DNA of 36,750 nucleotides from Aliidiomarina sp047920995 (GCF_047920995.1 NZ_JBLRWZ010000026.1:1-36750); one strand, 5' to 3'; shown: positions 16,313 to 25,815, counted from the first letter of the stretch. Notes: generated by a model not told the origin, from the sequence alone. Program-made: numbers and translations.

Positions 16313-16484
16313 GGCTTTCTCCTGTTCGCACTGGTGGCGAAAAATAATGTAATGCTGAATACCTGCAACGATTATAACGAGAAATCTGCTCGCATGAAAC
16401 TGTTTGCGCAGTATTTATCCAATTCGCTGACGTTTACCCGTAAACTCGCTCATATTCCTATGCTTAGGCTAGTTTCACTATTCG

Positions 16485-16501
16485 CTGTGATACACTTACA
16501 G
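16485..16501 (+). promoter_or_regulatory. Possible degenerate SOS box upstream of dinB
   Basis: CTGT-N9-ACAG lies 54 bases before the dinB ATG. The canonical gammaproteobacterial LexA box has N8, so this is one base too long. An AT-rich TATAAAG follows. Only suggestive. Confidence 0.25.
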
Positions 16502-16554
16502 CATATAAAGTGTACATGTATGTATACGCAAAAAAACTGATATAGATTAAGTGA

Positions 16555-17631
16555 ATGGTACAAGATTCTCAAAATCGCAAAATAGCGCTGCTCGACCTTG
16601 ATGCATTTTTTGCCGCTGTAGAAGTGTTGAAGCAGCCGAAACTTGCGCATGTGCCATTTGCAGTAGGTGGTGGTGGTGAGCGCGGAGTAGTTGCTACCGC
16701 AAATTACCTCGCCCGAAAGTTTGGTGTACGTAGCGCGATGCCCGGGCATCAAGCTCGCCGCCTATGCCCAGAGTTAGTATTTGTAAAACCTGACATGGCC
16801 GCTTACAAAGCGATGTCGAAACGTGTTCAAGAAGTGCTGTTACAGTACACGGATCGCGTTGAACCCGCCTCAATTGATGAGTTCTACCTGGATTTAACCG
16901 AAAATACCGCCTTTCAAGGCAGCGCCAGCCTTACTTTAGAAGCCATTCGCGCCGAGCTGCGCGAACTTGGGGTTTCCGCATCTGCAGGAATTTCTAGCCA
17001 AAAAATGGTGGCTAAAATAGCCTCGGAAGACCGCAAGCCCGATGGCCAAAGTGTGGTTCCACCACAGCAAATTGTGCAATATCTCGCCGCCTTGCCGTTA
17101 CGGCGTATTCCTGGAGTAGGGCCGAAAAGCCAAGAGCGGTTGGCTGCCGCCGGCTTTCACAACGTAAGCGATATTCAAACCTGCGATCCACAAAAACTAC
17201 AACGAATACTGGGCGAACACTCGGGTATGCTGTTGTTTCAGCGCTGCCTAGGAATTGATGAACGGCCCATACAAACCACTCGATTACGCAAGCAAATCAG
17301 CGTAGAAGAAACATTGCACCGGGATTTTAAGCATTTAAAAGAGGCAGAGCGCTTTCTGGAAACCACGCTATTGGCTAGCCTAAAACGGCGAGCCGGAGAT
17401 GGCCGCTGGCAAGATATGAAAGCGAAAGGGCAAACCCTAAAGCTAAAGTTCAGTGATTTTAATCAAACCACTGTAAGCCGGGTGAGCAACCGCGTATCGC
17501 CTTCATTATATTACCAACTGTTGGCTGAAGCCTGGCCCCGAGCCAAAGGCCGAACCATTCGCTTGATTGGTTTAGGTATTACTCTGCCAGATCCAGAGGA
17601 AGATCGTCAGCTCGAGCTGGAACTGGAATAA
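16555..17631 (+). CDS. dinB: DNA polymerase IV (DinB)
   Basis: A 358-aa Y-family translesion polymerase. The catalytic carboxylates are in place: Asp14 in LLDLDAFFAAVE and Asp108-Glu109 in SIDEFYLD. The Phe19 steric gate excludes ribonucleotides. Also visible are ATANYLARKFGVRSAMP, the HhH-type IPGVGPKSQERL and the little-finger region KLKFSDFNQTT. The C-terminus QLELELE matches the beta-clamp-binding tail seen in E. coli (QLVLGL). The length fits the family (E. coli 351 aa). The SD before ATG 16555 is weak. The last 53 bases overlap the convergent S46 peptidase gene. Confidence 0.95.
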   Translation: MVQDSQNRKIALLDLDAFFAAVEVLKQPKLAHVPFAVGGGGERGVVATANYLARKFGVRSAMPGHQARRLCPELVFVKPDMAAYKAMSKRVQEVLLQYTDRVEPASIDEFYLDLTENTAFQGSASLTLEAIRAELRELGVSASAGISSQKMVAKIASEDRKPDGQSVVPPQQIVQYLAALPLRRIPGVGPKSQERLAAAGFHNVSDIQTCDPQKLQRILGEHSGMLLFQRCLGIDERPIQTTRLRKQISVEETLHRDFKHLKEAERFLETTLLASLKRRAGDGRWQDMKAKGQTLKLKFSDFNQTTVSRVSNRVSPSLYYQLLAEAWPRAKGRTIRLIGLGITLPDPEEDRQLELELE

Positions 17632-19810
17632 TCGGCCTACCGTTTAAAGTACAACCATCTGCATCTTCCGCAAAGCCAAGTTCCGCCATAAGCTCATTAG
17701 CCTGATATACATAACGCAACAACCACAGCAAATAGCGCACATCGGCATGAATTAAGCGGTGCCGCTCAGCATCAAAGTGCCAATCACTTAAAATTGCATC
17801 CGCAGTGGAATCAAACACCAAGCCTATCAACTCGCCACGGCTATTTACCGTGGGGCTGCCAGAGCTGCCCCCAGTGCCATCTGCGGTAGAAAGGAAATTT
17901 AAGGTAAGCTGATCGGGGCTGGCAGCCAAGCAACCTGCGCCATGCACAGCCGCAGCTGCATGCATACTGAACGGCAGCTGATAACGCGGTGCCGAATCTG
18001 CGATTGCTAATAGCGAATTCAGGGTGGTTCGCGCGCTGCCCACAGCAGCTACAATTCCTGCGCTCAAACGGTAGGTGCGGTTTGCATTATCCGGCAGCCG
18101 GCGCCCTTCTGCTCGGGCTTCACGGCGAAATGCATCCATTAATACAGAACGCCCTTGTTGCTCAAAGCCACGCAACTCGCGCTCCCGTAAATCCCAACGC
18201 AAGCGTTCATTGGCGGTATCCATGGCAAAACGCAGCCAAGGATCGTTACTACGGCGAATATCACTTAACGGTGTGTTCATTAAGCGCTCAATTTCCGCTA
18301 TATCTCCCAATGTTGAAGCTGCATATAACGCATTTACGGTATGCTGAATTGATTCTCGAGAGCTCTCTTCGTTTAGCGCAAAGAACTCGGTAACGAAACT
18401 AATTCGTTGTTCTTCTGGTAGATCTTGGTGCAACAGTAGCAGCTCAACCAACAGCTCACTCTCAACCGCCACAGCAAACTGCCGAGCTTGGCCAATTAAT
18501 TGCGCTCGAATCACTGGCACTTGCTGGCTCTGAAAGCCTCGTGTTCGGCGCTCATCACTGCGCCCTGATTCCTGTGCTAAGCGATACAACCGTTGCGCAA
18601 TAGAGGGTAATTGTAATTCTTGAAAGAAGTTCCACCACACCTGCCGCTGCAAGAGCGCTTGCCGAGCGGCAAGCGCTTGCTCTGCGGTAGCAATGGCCGT
18701 TTGATAACGATCCACATCATCGTGTTCGGCAATCCACTCCCGCAACGCGCGTTCTTGCTCGGCTGCTAACTGGTGAATTTGGTACCGCTCGCCGGCTGCC
18801 AATAAGCCACGTAAATTCTGATAGCGATTACCGAGGCGCACCATGGTAGGCACATAACGTATTGATATATCAGGGTTATCTTCCATGGCGTTACTTAACA
18901 CCTGCATCCAGCGCTGTAAATAACGCTCACTGTGTGGATAAAACTCATCAAACGCCATCGCCACTTCTTTGCGCAATCGATAACGTTGCGTTACTCCCGG
19001 AAAGCCCGCTACAAATACCGGTTCGCCATCAGCCGGCGCTGCCGGTGATAGCGGTAACCAATGTGCTGGCTGGTAAGGAGTACCATCCGCGTTATAAACC
19101 CGCAATAAAGCTAAATCTGCGCTATGCCGAGGCCACTGCCAGTTATCTTCAATACCACCAAAATGGCCAACATCGGCAGGCGGCGCCCACACTAATTTCA
19201 CCCGTGAGAAAATACGATCGCGAACTAGCAAATAACCTAAGCCATCGTAATGATCTACCACGCGGCATTGAATGCCAGCACTGTCTTCACAGCGGCGTAA
19301 TAATTCATTGCGGTTGCTGGCGATTAAATTAAAGCGCTCACTACCAGTGGTGCGGGCACTTACGCCACTTAACACCTGCTGAGTAACTTCAGTTCGTTCG
19401 AGAGTATGAGCAATGGTGAAATCATGCGGAGCTAGTAACTCAAGGTCTTTGTTAATCGCTAAGAAACCAGTTTCTAGGTAGTTGTTATCTAGCGTGGAGC
19501 GATATTGCAGCAAATCGAGAATACAGTGGTGATTGGTTAGCACTAAGCCATCGGCAGAAACAAACGTGCCGGTACAGCCGCCCACTTTCAGCACTGCTGA
19601 AGCATGGGGCTGAGTTGGCCAGTTCGGCTGTTGCTCAGGCAGCCACAAGCCTTCATCGGCTACAGTTGCGAAGCTAACAAGTAGCGCCAATAAGAGTGCG
19701 TACCAGCACCAGCGAGTAGGCCTGCTTAACGAGGGAGTTCGCGAACTGCCGAGCGAGCGGAAAAAACCCGCGAAGCCATTCGAATGCTCTGTTCGAAATC
19801 GTCTGCTCAT
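17579..19810 (-). CDS. S46-family dipeptidyl-peptidase (DPP7/DPP11-like)
   Basis: A 743-aa exported serine peptidase of family S46, which releases dipeptides from peptide N-termini in the periplasm. A long charged N-region precedes the hydrophobic core WYALLLALLVSFATVA; cleavage is likely before DEGLW. Triad: His in LTNHHC (about 94-95), Asp232 in RHSADLALL and Ser650 in GGSSGSP. The N-terminal GCTGTFVSADGLVLTNHHC is a family hallmark. Counting 18 residues after the catalytic Ser gives Ser668 where DPP7 has Gly and DPP11 Arg, so the S1 preference is uncertain. The ATG at 19810 is used; an in-frame TTG at 19834 is less likely. The 3' end overlaps dinB by 53 bases. Confidence 0.88.
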   Translation of the reverse strand: MSRRFRTEHSNGFAGFFRSLGSSRTPSLSRPTRWCWYALLLALLVSFATVADEGLWLPEQQPNWPTQPHASAVLKVGGCTGTFVSADGLVLTNHHCILDLLQYRSTLDNNYLETGFLAINKDLELLAPHDFTIAHTLERTEVTQQVLSGVSARTTGSERFNLIASNRNELLRRCEDSAGIQCRVVDHYDGLGYLLVRDRIFSRVKLVWAPPADVGHFGGIEDNWQWPRHSADLALLRVYNADGTPYQPAHWLPLSPAAPADGEPVFVAGFPGVTQRYRLRKEVAMAFDEFYPHSERYLQRWMQVLSNAMEDNPDISIRYVPTMVRLGNRYQNLRGLLAAGERYQIHQLAAEQERALREWIAEHDDVDRYQTAIATAEQALAARQALLQRQVWWNFFQELQLPSIAQRLYRLAQESGRSDERRTRGFQSQQVPVIRAQLIGQARQFAVAVESELLVELLLLHQDLPEEQRISFVTEFFALNEESSRESIQHTVNALYAASTLGDIAEIERLMNTPLSDIRRSNDPWLRFAMDTANERLRWDLRERELRGFEQQGRSVLMDAFRREARAEGRRLPDNANRTYRLSAGIVAAVGSARTTLNSLLAIADSAPRYQLPFSMHAAAAVHGAGCLAASPDQLTLNFLSTADGTGGSSGSPTVNSRGELIGLVFDSTADAILSDWHFDAERHRLIHADVRYLLWLLRYVYQANELMAELGFAEDADGCTLNGRPIIPVPARADDLPLDLAE

Positions 19811-20008
19811 CTGTTTTTCATATCCGTATATCAAGGCTACACTCCGTATATTGATATCCCGTGTAAGTTTACGTTGAAATAGATGAATAAGCTTAAATAA
19901 TTTACAACCCCAACGCCATTTACACTAATTTTGCGTATGCGAATTAACCAATTTTCTGCTACAATCCGCGCCTTTCATGAAATTCAACAATGAAAGCAGG
20001 AGCTGCGA

Positions 20009-20497
20009 ATGGCCAGTGTGCTTATCTTAATGGGATCTACTTCTGATTGGCCTACCATGCAGGCGGCCGCCCATATGTTAAAAGAATTTGGGGTAAGCTG
20101 GGAAGCCCGCGTGGTTTCCGCGCACCGCACTCCCGATTTACTTGCCAGCACAATGCAAGAAGCGGAAGCAAATGATACCCGCGTTATTATTGCTGGAGCA
20201 GGCGGCGCAGCCCATTTACCAGGCATGCTAGCAGCGTTTACCTGCTTGCCAGTATTTGGGGTTCCGGTTGCTAGCAAACAACTTAAAGGCCTCGATAGCC
20301 TGCTTTCCATTGTACAAATGCCAAAAGGCGTGGCTGTGGGCACATTGGCCATTGGCGAAGCCGGTGCGGCGAACGCTGGTTTACTTGCCGCACAGGTAAT
20401 TGGCACCACCGAGCCTGCAGTGCAAGAAAAGGTAAAAGCGTTTCGGGTACAACAACGAAACACCGTTATTGCCGCCAGCAAGTTGGAACTGGATTAA
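20009..20497 (+). CDS. purE: N5-carboxyaminoimidazole ribonucleotide mutase PurE
   Basis: A 162-aa class I PurE, the catalytic subunit that converts N5-CAIR to CAIR in purine synthesis. Signature GSTSDWPTM (9-17), then VVSAHRTPDLL with the active-site His, AGAGGAAHLPGM, and PVASKQLKGLDSLLSIVQMP. The ATG has AGGAG six bases upstream. Its TAA overlaps the purK ATG by one base (TAATG), so the two are translationally coupled. A TACAAT -10-like hexamer lies about 55 bases upstream; no obvious PurR box was found. Confidence 0.96.
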   Translation: MASVLILMGSTSDWPTMQAAAHMLKEFGVSWEARVVSAHRTPDLLASTMQEAEANDTRVIIAGAGGAAHLPGMLAAFTCLPVFGVPVASKQLKGLDSLLSIVQMPKGVAVGTLAIGEAGAANAGLLAAQVIGTTEPAVQEKVKAFRVQQRNTVIAASKLELD

Positions 20498-21582
20498 TGA
20501 AGTTATTGATTTTAGGTAATGGCCAACTCGGCCAAATGCTTGCGCAAAGCAGTATTCAGCTTGGCCATGAATGCCTACTCATCAACACCCGCACCAATCA
20601 GGTTATGCCCGCTGGCGCTCATGTGGCGCTATCGCTTAGTATTGAAAACGCCATGCAATGGGCCGATGTAGTAAGCTGGGAACACGAACAGCTGAACCCT
20701 GAGCATGTGGCGCTAGCAGCAGCTAAACTGCTTACGGATGCCGACAAAATCCGCCCACTTACCCATCGCCAATTAGAGAAGAAGTTGTGCGATTCTCTTG
20801 GCATCGCTACCGCGCCATGGCAAGCCTTTAATACCGCCGATGAATTTCAGCAAGCAATGCAAAAGTGGCAACAAGCGGTGGTAATTAAAGCCGCGTTTGG
20901 CGGCTACGATGGCAAAAGCCAGTGGCGTTGGGCGGTTGGCGACGATATCGATGCACTGATCGCAACCGCAGGCCATCAGCCTGGTATTATCGAAGCCATG
21001 ATTCCATTTACCCGGGAAGTATCGATTGTGGGCGCGCGCGCTCGTGATGGCCGCATACTGTGCTACCCATTAGTAGAAAATGTGCATCGCAACGGCATTC
21101 TCAGCCATACCTTTGCGGGTTACGAAGCCGTTCCAGAACACCTGCAAACCGCGGCCGAAGAAGCATTTAAGGCGATTACCGAACACCTTGGTTATGTGGG
21201 CACCCTCGCTATCGAGTTTTTTGTAGTGGGCGAAGGCGATAACGCGCAATTACTGGTAAATGAAATTGCCCCGCGTGTGCACAACTCTGGCCATTGGTCT
21301 TTAACCGGCTGCAATGCCAGCCAATTTGATCTGCATATTCGCAGCCTCACTAATATGCCGTTCCCCGAGCTAGCGATTCAGCCTACCCTAATGGTGAACG
21401 CCATTGGCTGTGAGCAAATTCCTAGCGAACTGTGGCAGAGCTCGATTACTAGCGCCTTTTGGTATGGCAAAGATTCGCGCCCCGGCCGCAAAGTTGGCCA
21501 TGTAAACTTCCGTATTGCAGACCGCGCGGCAGCAGAACGTACCAGCGAACACTTTACAGCTGCATTACAGGTGCTATCGTAA
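20497..21582 (+). CDS. purK: N5-carboxyaminoimidazole ribonucleotide synthase PurK
   Basis: A 361-aa ATP-grasp enzyme that makes N5-CAIR from AIR, ATP and bicarbonate, feeding PurE. The N-terminal Rossmann-like LILGNGQLGQML (3-14) is followed by WEHEQL, the ATP-grasp signature VVIKAAFGGYDGKSQWRW, the metal/ATP segment LAIEFFVV, and NEIAPRVHNSGHWSLTGCNASQFDLH. Length and motifs are standard. It starts at the ATG overlapping the purE stop. glpK follows 26 bases later, which suggests co-transcription. Confidence 0.96.
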   Translation: MKLLILGNGQLGQMLAQSSIQLGHECLLINTRTNQVMPAGAHVALSLSIENAMQWADVVSWEHEQLNPEHVALAAAKLLTDADKIRPLTHRQLEKKLCDSLGIATAPWQAFNTADEFQQAMQKWQQAVVIKAAFGGYDGKSQWRWAVGDDIDALIATAGHQPGIIEAMIPFTREVSIVGARARDGRILCYPLVENVHRNGILSHTFAGYEAVPEHLQTAAEEAFKAITEHLGYVGTLAIEFFVVGEGDNAQLLVNEIAPRVHNSGHWSLTGCNASQFDLHIRSLTNMPFPELAIQPTLMVNAIGCEQIPSELWQSSITSAFWYGKDSRPGRKVGHVNFRIADRAAAERTSEHFTAALQVLS

Positions 21583-21608
21583 GCTTCTGAGCCCTCAGGA
21601 GCATATGC

Positions 21609-23162
21609 ATGAGTACACAACACACTTTGGGCGCCTCGAGCGCCCAATTTATTTTAGCTATCGATCAAGGCACCACATCAAGCCGCGCCATGGTTTACAA
21701 CCATAAGTTGCAGACCATTGGCCATGGGCAAGTAGAATTTCCGCAGCACTTTCCCGCCAATGGTTATGTAGAGCATGACCCTCTCGATATTTGGCAATCT
21801 ACCGTACACGCCTGCCGCAAGGCAATTCGCGCTGCTAATATGCAAGCAGCTGATATTCAGGTGATTGGTATCACTAATCAACGAGAAACCACGGTAATTT
21901 GGGATCGCAAAACCGGTGAGCCATTGCATCGGGCCATTGTTTGGCAAGATCGCCGTACCGCAAACCAATGCGCCAGTATGCGTGAAGCTGGCCATACCGC
22001 GTTGGTACAAGAGCGCACAGGATTGTTACTCGATCCCTATTTCTCAGCCACTAAAATTGCTTGGATTTTGGATAACGTAACGGGGGCTCGGGAAAAAGCA
22101 GAGGCGGGTGAGCTGGCATTTGGCACCATAGATACTTTTTTGTTGTGGCATTTAAGCGGTGGTCGCGTGCATGCTACCGATGCTACCAATGCTTCACGTA
22201 CGTTATTAATGAACTTAGCTTCGCGGCAATGGGATCCAGAACTCTGCGCGTTGTTTCAAGTGCCGCTAGCGTTACTACCGGAAATTCGTGATAACGCCAA
22301 CGCATTTGGTTTAGCCGATAGCTCGCTATTCAGCAGTAGTGAAACGCCACAGCTAGCTGGCGCAACTACCAGCGAACTGCACGAGGGTATTATGATTGGC
22401 GCCATGATTGGTGATCAACAAGGAGCGCTAGTAGGGCAAGCTTGTATAGAACCTGGGCAGATTAAAAGCACCTATGGAACCGGTTGTTTTGCTCTAGTAA
22501 ATACTGGCAACACGCCTGTTTTCTCAGAAAATAGGCTACTTACCACACTGGCGTATCAAGTTAATGGCCAACCCATCTACGCACTTGAAGGCAGTATTTT
22601 TATGGCGGGTGCCATTGTGCAATGGCTACGCGATAAGCTGGGCATTATCCAATCGGCAGTAGAAACAGAACAACTTGCTGAGGGCGTTGATTATCAACAA
22701 AGCGAGCTACTAATTCCTGCCTTCACCGGCTTAGGAGCGCCCTATTGGCAACCCAATGCTCGCGCGGCGATATTCGGCATGACCCGCGATACCGGCAAAA
22801 AACAACTCGCGGCCGCAGCACTGCGCAGTGTGGCACTGCAAACCCGCGATTTACTATTAGCGATGGAAGAGGATGGCCAAACCATTGATATTCTAAAAGT
22901 AGATGGTGGCATGACCGACAATGGCTGGTTTATGCAAGCGCTTGCAGATATCACCGGCTATTCGGTATTACGTGCCGACACTGCGGAAATTAGTGTGCGC
23001 GGCGCTGCCTTCTTAGCTGGATTGCAGGCAGGCATGTACCATGCACTCAGCGAGCTTAATGCGCTTTGTGGCAGCAAAGGTAGCTTTACGCCTGCGATTA
23101 CTAGCGAAGATCGGAACGAGTTATATGATCGGTGGTTAGCAGGTGTGGAAAAAATTAGGTAA
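21609..23162 (+). CDS. glpK: Glycerol kinase GlpK
   Basis: A 517-aa FGGY-family kinase that makes glycerol-3-phosphate. N-terminal phosphate loop LAIDQGTTSSRAMVY (17-30); substrate-binding GITNQRETTVIWD and AIVWQDRRT; FSATKIAWIL; ATP region STYGTGCFALVNTG and DGGMTDNGWFMQ. In the stretch that binds fructose-1,6-bisphosphate in E. coli (GGKGGTRI), this protein has SELHEGIMIG, so the key Arg236 is replaced by Gly260 and the loop is altered. The EIIAGlc contact segment PGIETTERNY is also changed (PAITSEDRNE). Feedback control is thus probably different. SD AGGAG is seven bases before the ATG. No glpF or glpD lies nearby; it sits between purine and deoxynucleoside genes. Confidence 0.95.
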   Translation: MSTQHTLGASSAQFILAIDQGTTSSRAMVYNHKLQTIGHGQVEFPQHFPANGYVEHDPLDIWQSTVHACRKAIRAANMQAADIQVIGITNQRETTVIWDRKTGEPLHRAIVWQDRRTANQCASMREAGHTALVQERTGLLLDPYFSATKIAWILDNVTGAREKAEAGELAFGTIDTFLLWHLSGGRVHATDATNASRTLLMNLASRQWDPELCALFQVPLALLPEIRDNANAFGLADSSLFSSSETPQLAGATTSELHEGIMIGAMIGDQQGALVGQACIEPGQIKSTYGTGCFALVNTGNTPVFSENRLLTTLAYQVNGQPIYALEGSIFMAGAIVQWLRDKLGIIQSAVETEQLAEGVDYQQSELLIPAFTGLGAPYWQPNARAAIFGMTRDTGKKQLAAAALRSVALQTRDLLLAMEEDGQTIDILKVDGGMTDNGWFMQALADITGYSVLRADTAEISVRGAAFLAGLQAGMYHALSELNALCGSKGSFTPAITSEDRNELYDRWLAGVEKIR

Positions 23163-23200
23163 GATGTGTGCCCTTTTTTCAATTTGCAGCGTAGGTTTTT

Positions 23201-23632
23201 ATGCAAGAGCCACACATGGATCAGGAAGCACGTTTACTAGCGGCGGTTAAAACAGCGCAAACGAAAGCGTATGCCCCCTATTCTAATTTTCCAGTAGGTG
23301 CCGCAATTATTGCTGATAATGGCGAAGTATATAGTGGCTGCAACGTAGAGAATGCTTCTTACCCGGAAGGTACATGCGCGGAAGCGGGCGCTATTGCAGC
23401 CATGGTAATGGCTGGCGGCCGCAAGATTCAAAAAATTTATGTGATTGGTAACGGTGAAGGCTTGGTTTCACCTTGCGGTGGATGTAGGCAACGCATTCGC
23501 GAATTCGCCCATGCCGACACTACAGTACACATATGTGGGCCGGAAGGTGTGCGCGCGGTAATGAAATTACACGATTTATTGCCGCATTCATTTGGCCCCG
23601 AACAATTACACACTCATTCTGCACAGGAGTAG
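23201..23632 (+). CDS. cdd: Cytidine deaminase
   Basis: A 143-aa homotetrameric-type cytidine/deoxycytidine deaminase. The zinc site is visible: TCAEAGAI (Cys59 and catalytic Glu61) and PCGGCRQ (Cys92, Cys95). YAPYSNFPVGAA and GCNVENASYPEG bind the nucleoside. It converts cytidine and deoxycytidine to uridine and deoxyuridine, which then enter the phosphorylase steps encoded next. The first ATG at 23201 has AGG five bases away; an ATG at 23216 is also possible. It ends four bases before deoC. Confidence 0.95.
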   Translation: MQEPHMDQEARLLAAVKTAQTKAYAPYSNFPVGAAIIADNGEVYSGCNVENASYPEGTCAEAGAIAAMVMAGGRKIQKIYVIGNGEGLVSPCGGCRQRIREFAHADTTVHICGPEGVRAVMKLHDLLPHSFGPEQLHTHSAQE

Positions 23633-23636
23633 TAGC

Positions 23637-24485
23637 ATGGCAGAGTTAGCGTTACATGAGTTAACCCCAAAACAACAAGCCGCGAAGGCGTTTTCCTTGT
23701 TGGATTTAACCAGCCTTACCGACGCCGAAACCGCCGCTGATATTCAAGCAGTGGTAGATAACGCTAGCTGGCGTGATGCCGAAGGTAACCGCATTCATGT
23801 GGCAGCCTTATGTTTGTTTCCCCGCTTCTTGCCGCTGGCCCGCAAGCTATTAGATGCGCAAGAGCTTTATGCTGTGCGCTTGGCTACGGTAACCAACTTC
23901 CCTACCGGCGGTGATGATATTGATATTGCCGTAAAAGAAACCGCTGCCGCTGTAGCATATGGTGCCGATGAAGTAGATGTGGTACTGCCCTACCAAGCCT
24001 TGTTAGCAGGCGATACCCGCACTCCGTTGCAACTCGTACAAGCCTGTAAAGCAGCCTGCGGCCAACATGTGCACCTAAAAGTAATTCTGGAAACTGGCGT
24101 ATTAGCCTCAGCGCAACTGATTCAGCAAGCCAGTGATATCGCCATCGCAGGTGGTGCCGATTTTATTAAAACATCCACCGGCAAAGTAGCCGTTAATGCT
24201 AGTGCAGAAGCAGCAGAAATTATGCTTGCGCGTATTGCTGCCGATATTGCCCGCCAACAAGCCACCCAAAGTAGCGCGCATCCGGCACGTGGCGTAGGCT
24301 TTAAACCCGCTGGTGGCATTCGTACATTGGCCGATGCCATCCTGTACATGCAGGCTGTAGAAACTCAGCTTGGTAGCGCAGGGTTGCACCCTAGCCGTTT
24401 CCGCCTAGGTGCTAGCTCAGTGCGCACCAATTTAGTGGCTACTCTAGAAGGTAGCCAAGAATCATCAGCAGCAGGAGGATACTAA
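23637..24485 (+). CDS. deoC: Deoxyribose-phosphate aldolase DeoC
   Basis: A 282-aa class I aldolase that cleaves 2-deoxyribose-5-phosphate to acetaldehyde and glyceraldehyde-3-phosphate. The Schiff-base Lys178 is in DFIKTSTGKV and the proton-relay Lys223 in GVGFKPAGGIRT. VDVVLPYQALL and LKVILETGVL are typical. I chose the ATG at 23637, with AGGAG seven bases upstream and four bases after the cdd stop. The in-frame start at 23592 lies inside cdd and adds an unrelated tail. Confidence 0.96.
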   Translation: MAELALHELTPKQQAAKAFSLLDLTSLTDAETAADIQAVVDNASWRDAEGNRIHVAALCLFPRFLPLARKLLDAQELYAVRLATVTNFPTGGDDIDIAVKETAAAVAYGADEVDVVLPYQALLAGDTRTPLQLVQACKAACGQHVHLKVILETGVLASAQLIQQASDIAIAGGADFIKTSTGKVAVNASAEAAEIMLARIAADIARQQATQSSAHPARGVGFKPAGGIRTLADAILYMQAVETQLGSAGLHPSRFRLGASSVRTNLVATLEGSQESSAAGGY

Positions 24486-24486
24486 G

Positions 24487-25815
24487 ATGTTGCCACAAGA
24501 AATTATTCGAGCGAAACGTGATGGCAAAACCCTCAGCCGCGAACAAATTGCTTTTTTCGTGCAGGGCATTACTGATAACACCGTAACCGATAGCCAAATT
24601 GCCGCTTTTGCAATGTCGGTTTATTTCAACGGCATGGCTATGCCAGAGCGCGTTGCCCTTACTGAAGAAATGATGAACTCGGGCAACGTAGTAAGCTGGG
24701 AAGGTATGGATTTAGGTGGCCCAATTGTTGATAAACACTCAACAGGCGGGGTAAGCGATTCGGTAAGCTTGATGCTTGGCCCAATGGTTGCAGCGTGCGG
24801 TGGCTATGTGCCGATGATTGCTGGCCGTGGCCTTGGCCACACCGGCGGTACCTTAGACAAGTTTGAAAGTATTCCTGGGTACAATATTCAGCCCGATTTG
24901 CAAGATTTTCAGCGCATAGTAAAAGATATCGGTGTGGCCATTATCGGCCAAACCGCCGATCTTGCCCCAGCAGACAAACGTTTCTACAGTATTCGTGATA
25001 TTACCGCTACCGTAGATTCTATTCCTTTGATTACCGCCTCTATTCTTTCTAAAAAACTCTCTGCTGGCTTGGAATCATTAGCCATGGATGTGAAAACCGG
25101 CAATGGCGCCTTCATGACCAGCCTGGAGGATTCGCGCGGCTTAGCAAGCAGCATTGTTGCCGTAGCAAATGATGCTGGTGTGCGTACTTCTGCCACCATT
25201 ACCGATATGAATGAAGCACTAGGCGATACCGCTGGGAATGCCACGGAAATGCGTGAAGCCGTTGAGTACCTCACCGGTGTGCGCCGCAACCCGCGTTTAC
25301 ATGCTGTAACCATGGCATTGGCGAAACAAATGTTACAGCTAAGTGGTATTGCCAATACGCCGAAAGAGGCTGAAGCGAAGCTAAATGAAGCGTTGGATTC
25401 TGGCCGCGCCGCAGAGATATTCGGCAAAATGGTACACGCATTAGGTGGGCCAGCTGATTTTGTTGAAAACTGGCAGCACTATTTGCCAAAAGCCCCTGTA
25501 GTAATGCCTGTGTATGCAGATATGCCCGGGTACATTGCGCAAGTAGCTACCCGTGAACTAGGCTTAGTAGTAGTAACCCTTGGTGGTGGCCGCCGCAATT
25601 CCGCAGATACCATTAACCATGCTGTAGGCATTACGGATATTCAGCCAATCGGCACTTACATTGATAGTGATCGCCCACTTGCTTTCGTGCATGCGCAAGA
25701 TGAACTTAGCGCTGCAGCGGCGGCGGTAGAATTGAAAGCATCGATTGGCCTAAGCAAAACATTGCCACAGCTAAACCCAGTGGTTTATGAGACACTTACT
25801 GCTAATGATGTTTAG
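24487..25815 (+). CDS. deoA: Thymidine phosphorylase DeoA
   Basis: A 442-aa class II pyrimidine-nucleoside phosphorylase that turns thymidine or deoxyuridine plus phosphate into base and deoxyribose-1-phosphate. The phosphate-binding VDKHSTGGVSDSVSL is followed by the family signature AGRGLGHTGGTLDKFESIPG, ITASILSKKLSAGLESL and DVKTGNGAFM. Length is normal (E. coli 440 aa). AGGAGG is eight bases before the ATG and only one base separates it from deoC. Confidence 0.97.
   Translation: MLPQEIIRAKRDGKTLSREQIAFFVQGITDNTVTDSQIAAFAMSVYFNGMAMPERVALTEEMMNSGNVVSWEGMDLGGPIVDKHSTGGVSDSVSLMLGPMVAACGGYVPMIAGRGLGHTGGTLDKFESIPGYNIQPDLQDFQRIVKDIGVAIIGQTADLAPADKRFYSIRDITATVDSIPLITASILSKKLSAGLESLAMDVKTGNGAFMTSLEDSRGLASSIVAVANDAGVRTSATITDMNEALGDTAGNATEMREAVEYLTGVRRNPRLHAVTMALAKQMLQLSGIANTPKEAEAKLNEALDSGRAAEIFGKMVHALGGPADFVENWQHYLPKAPVVMPVYADMPGYIAQVATRELGLVVVTLGGGRRNSADTINHAVGITDIQPIGTYIDSDRPLAFVHAQDELSAAAAAVELKASIGLSKTLPQLNPVVYETLTANDV

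Noticed and set aside
16485..16501. True LexA box for dinB
   Set aside because: The spacer is nine bases instead of eight; kept only as a low-confidence site.
19835..20008. PurR operator before purE
   Set aside because: No sequence close to ACGCAAACGTTTNCGT was seen.
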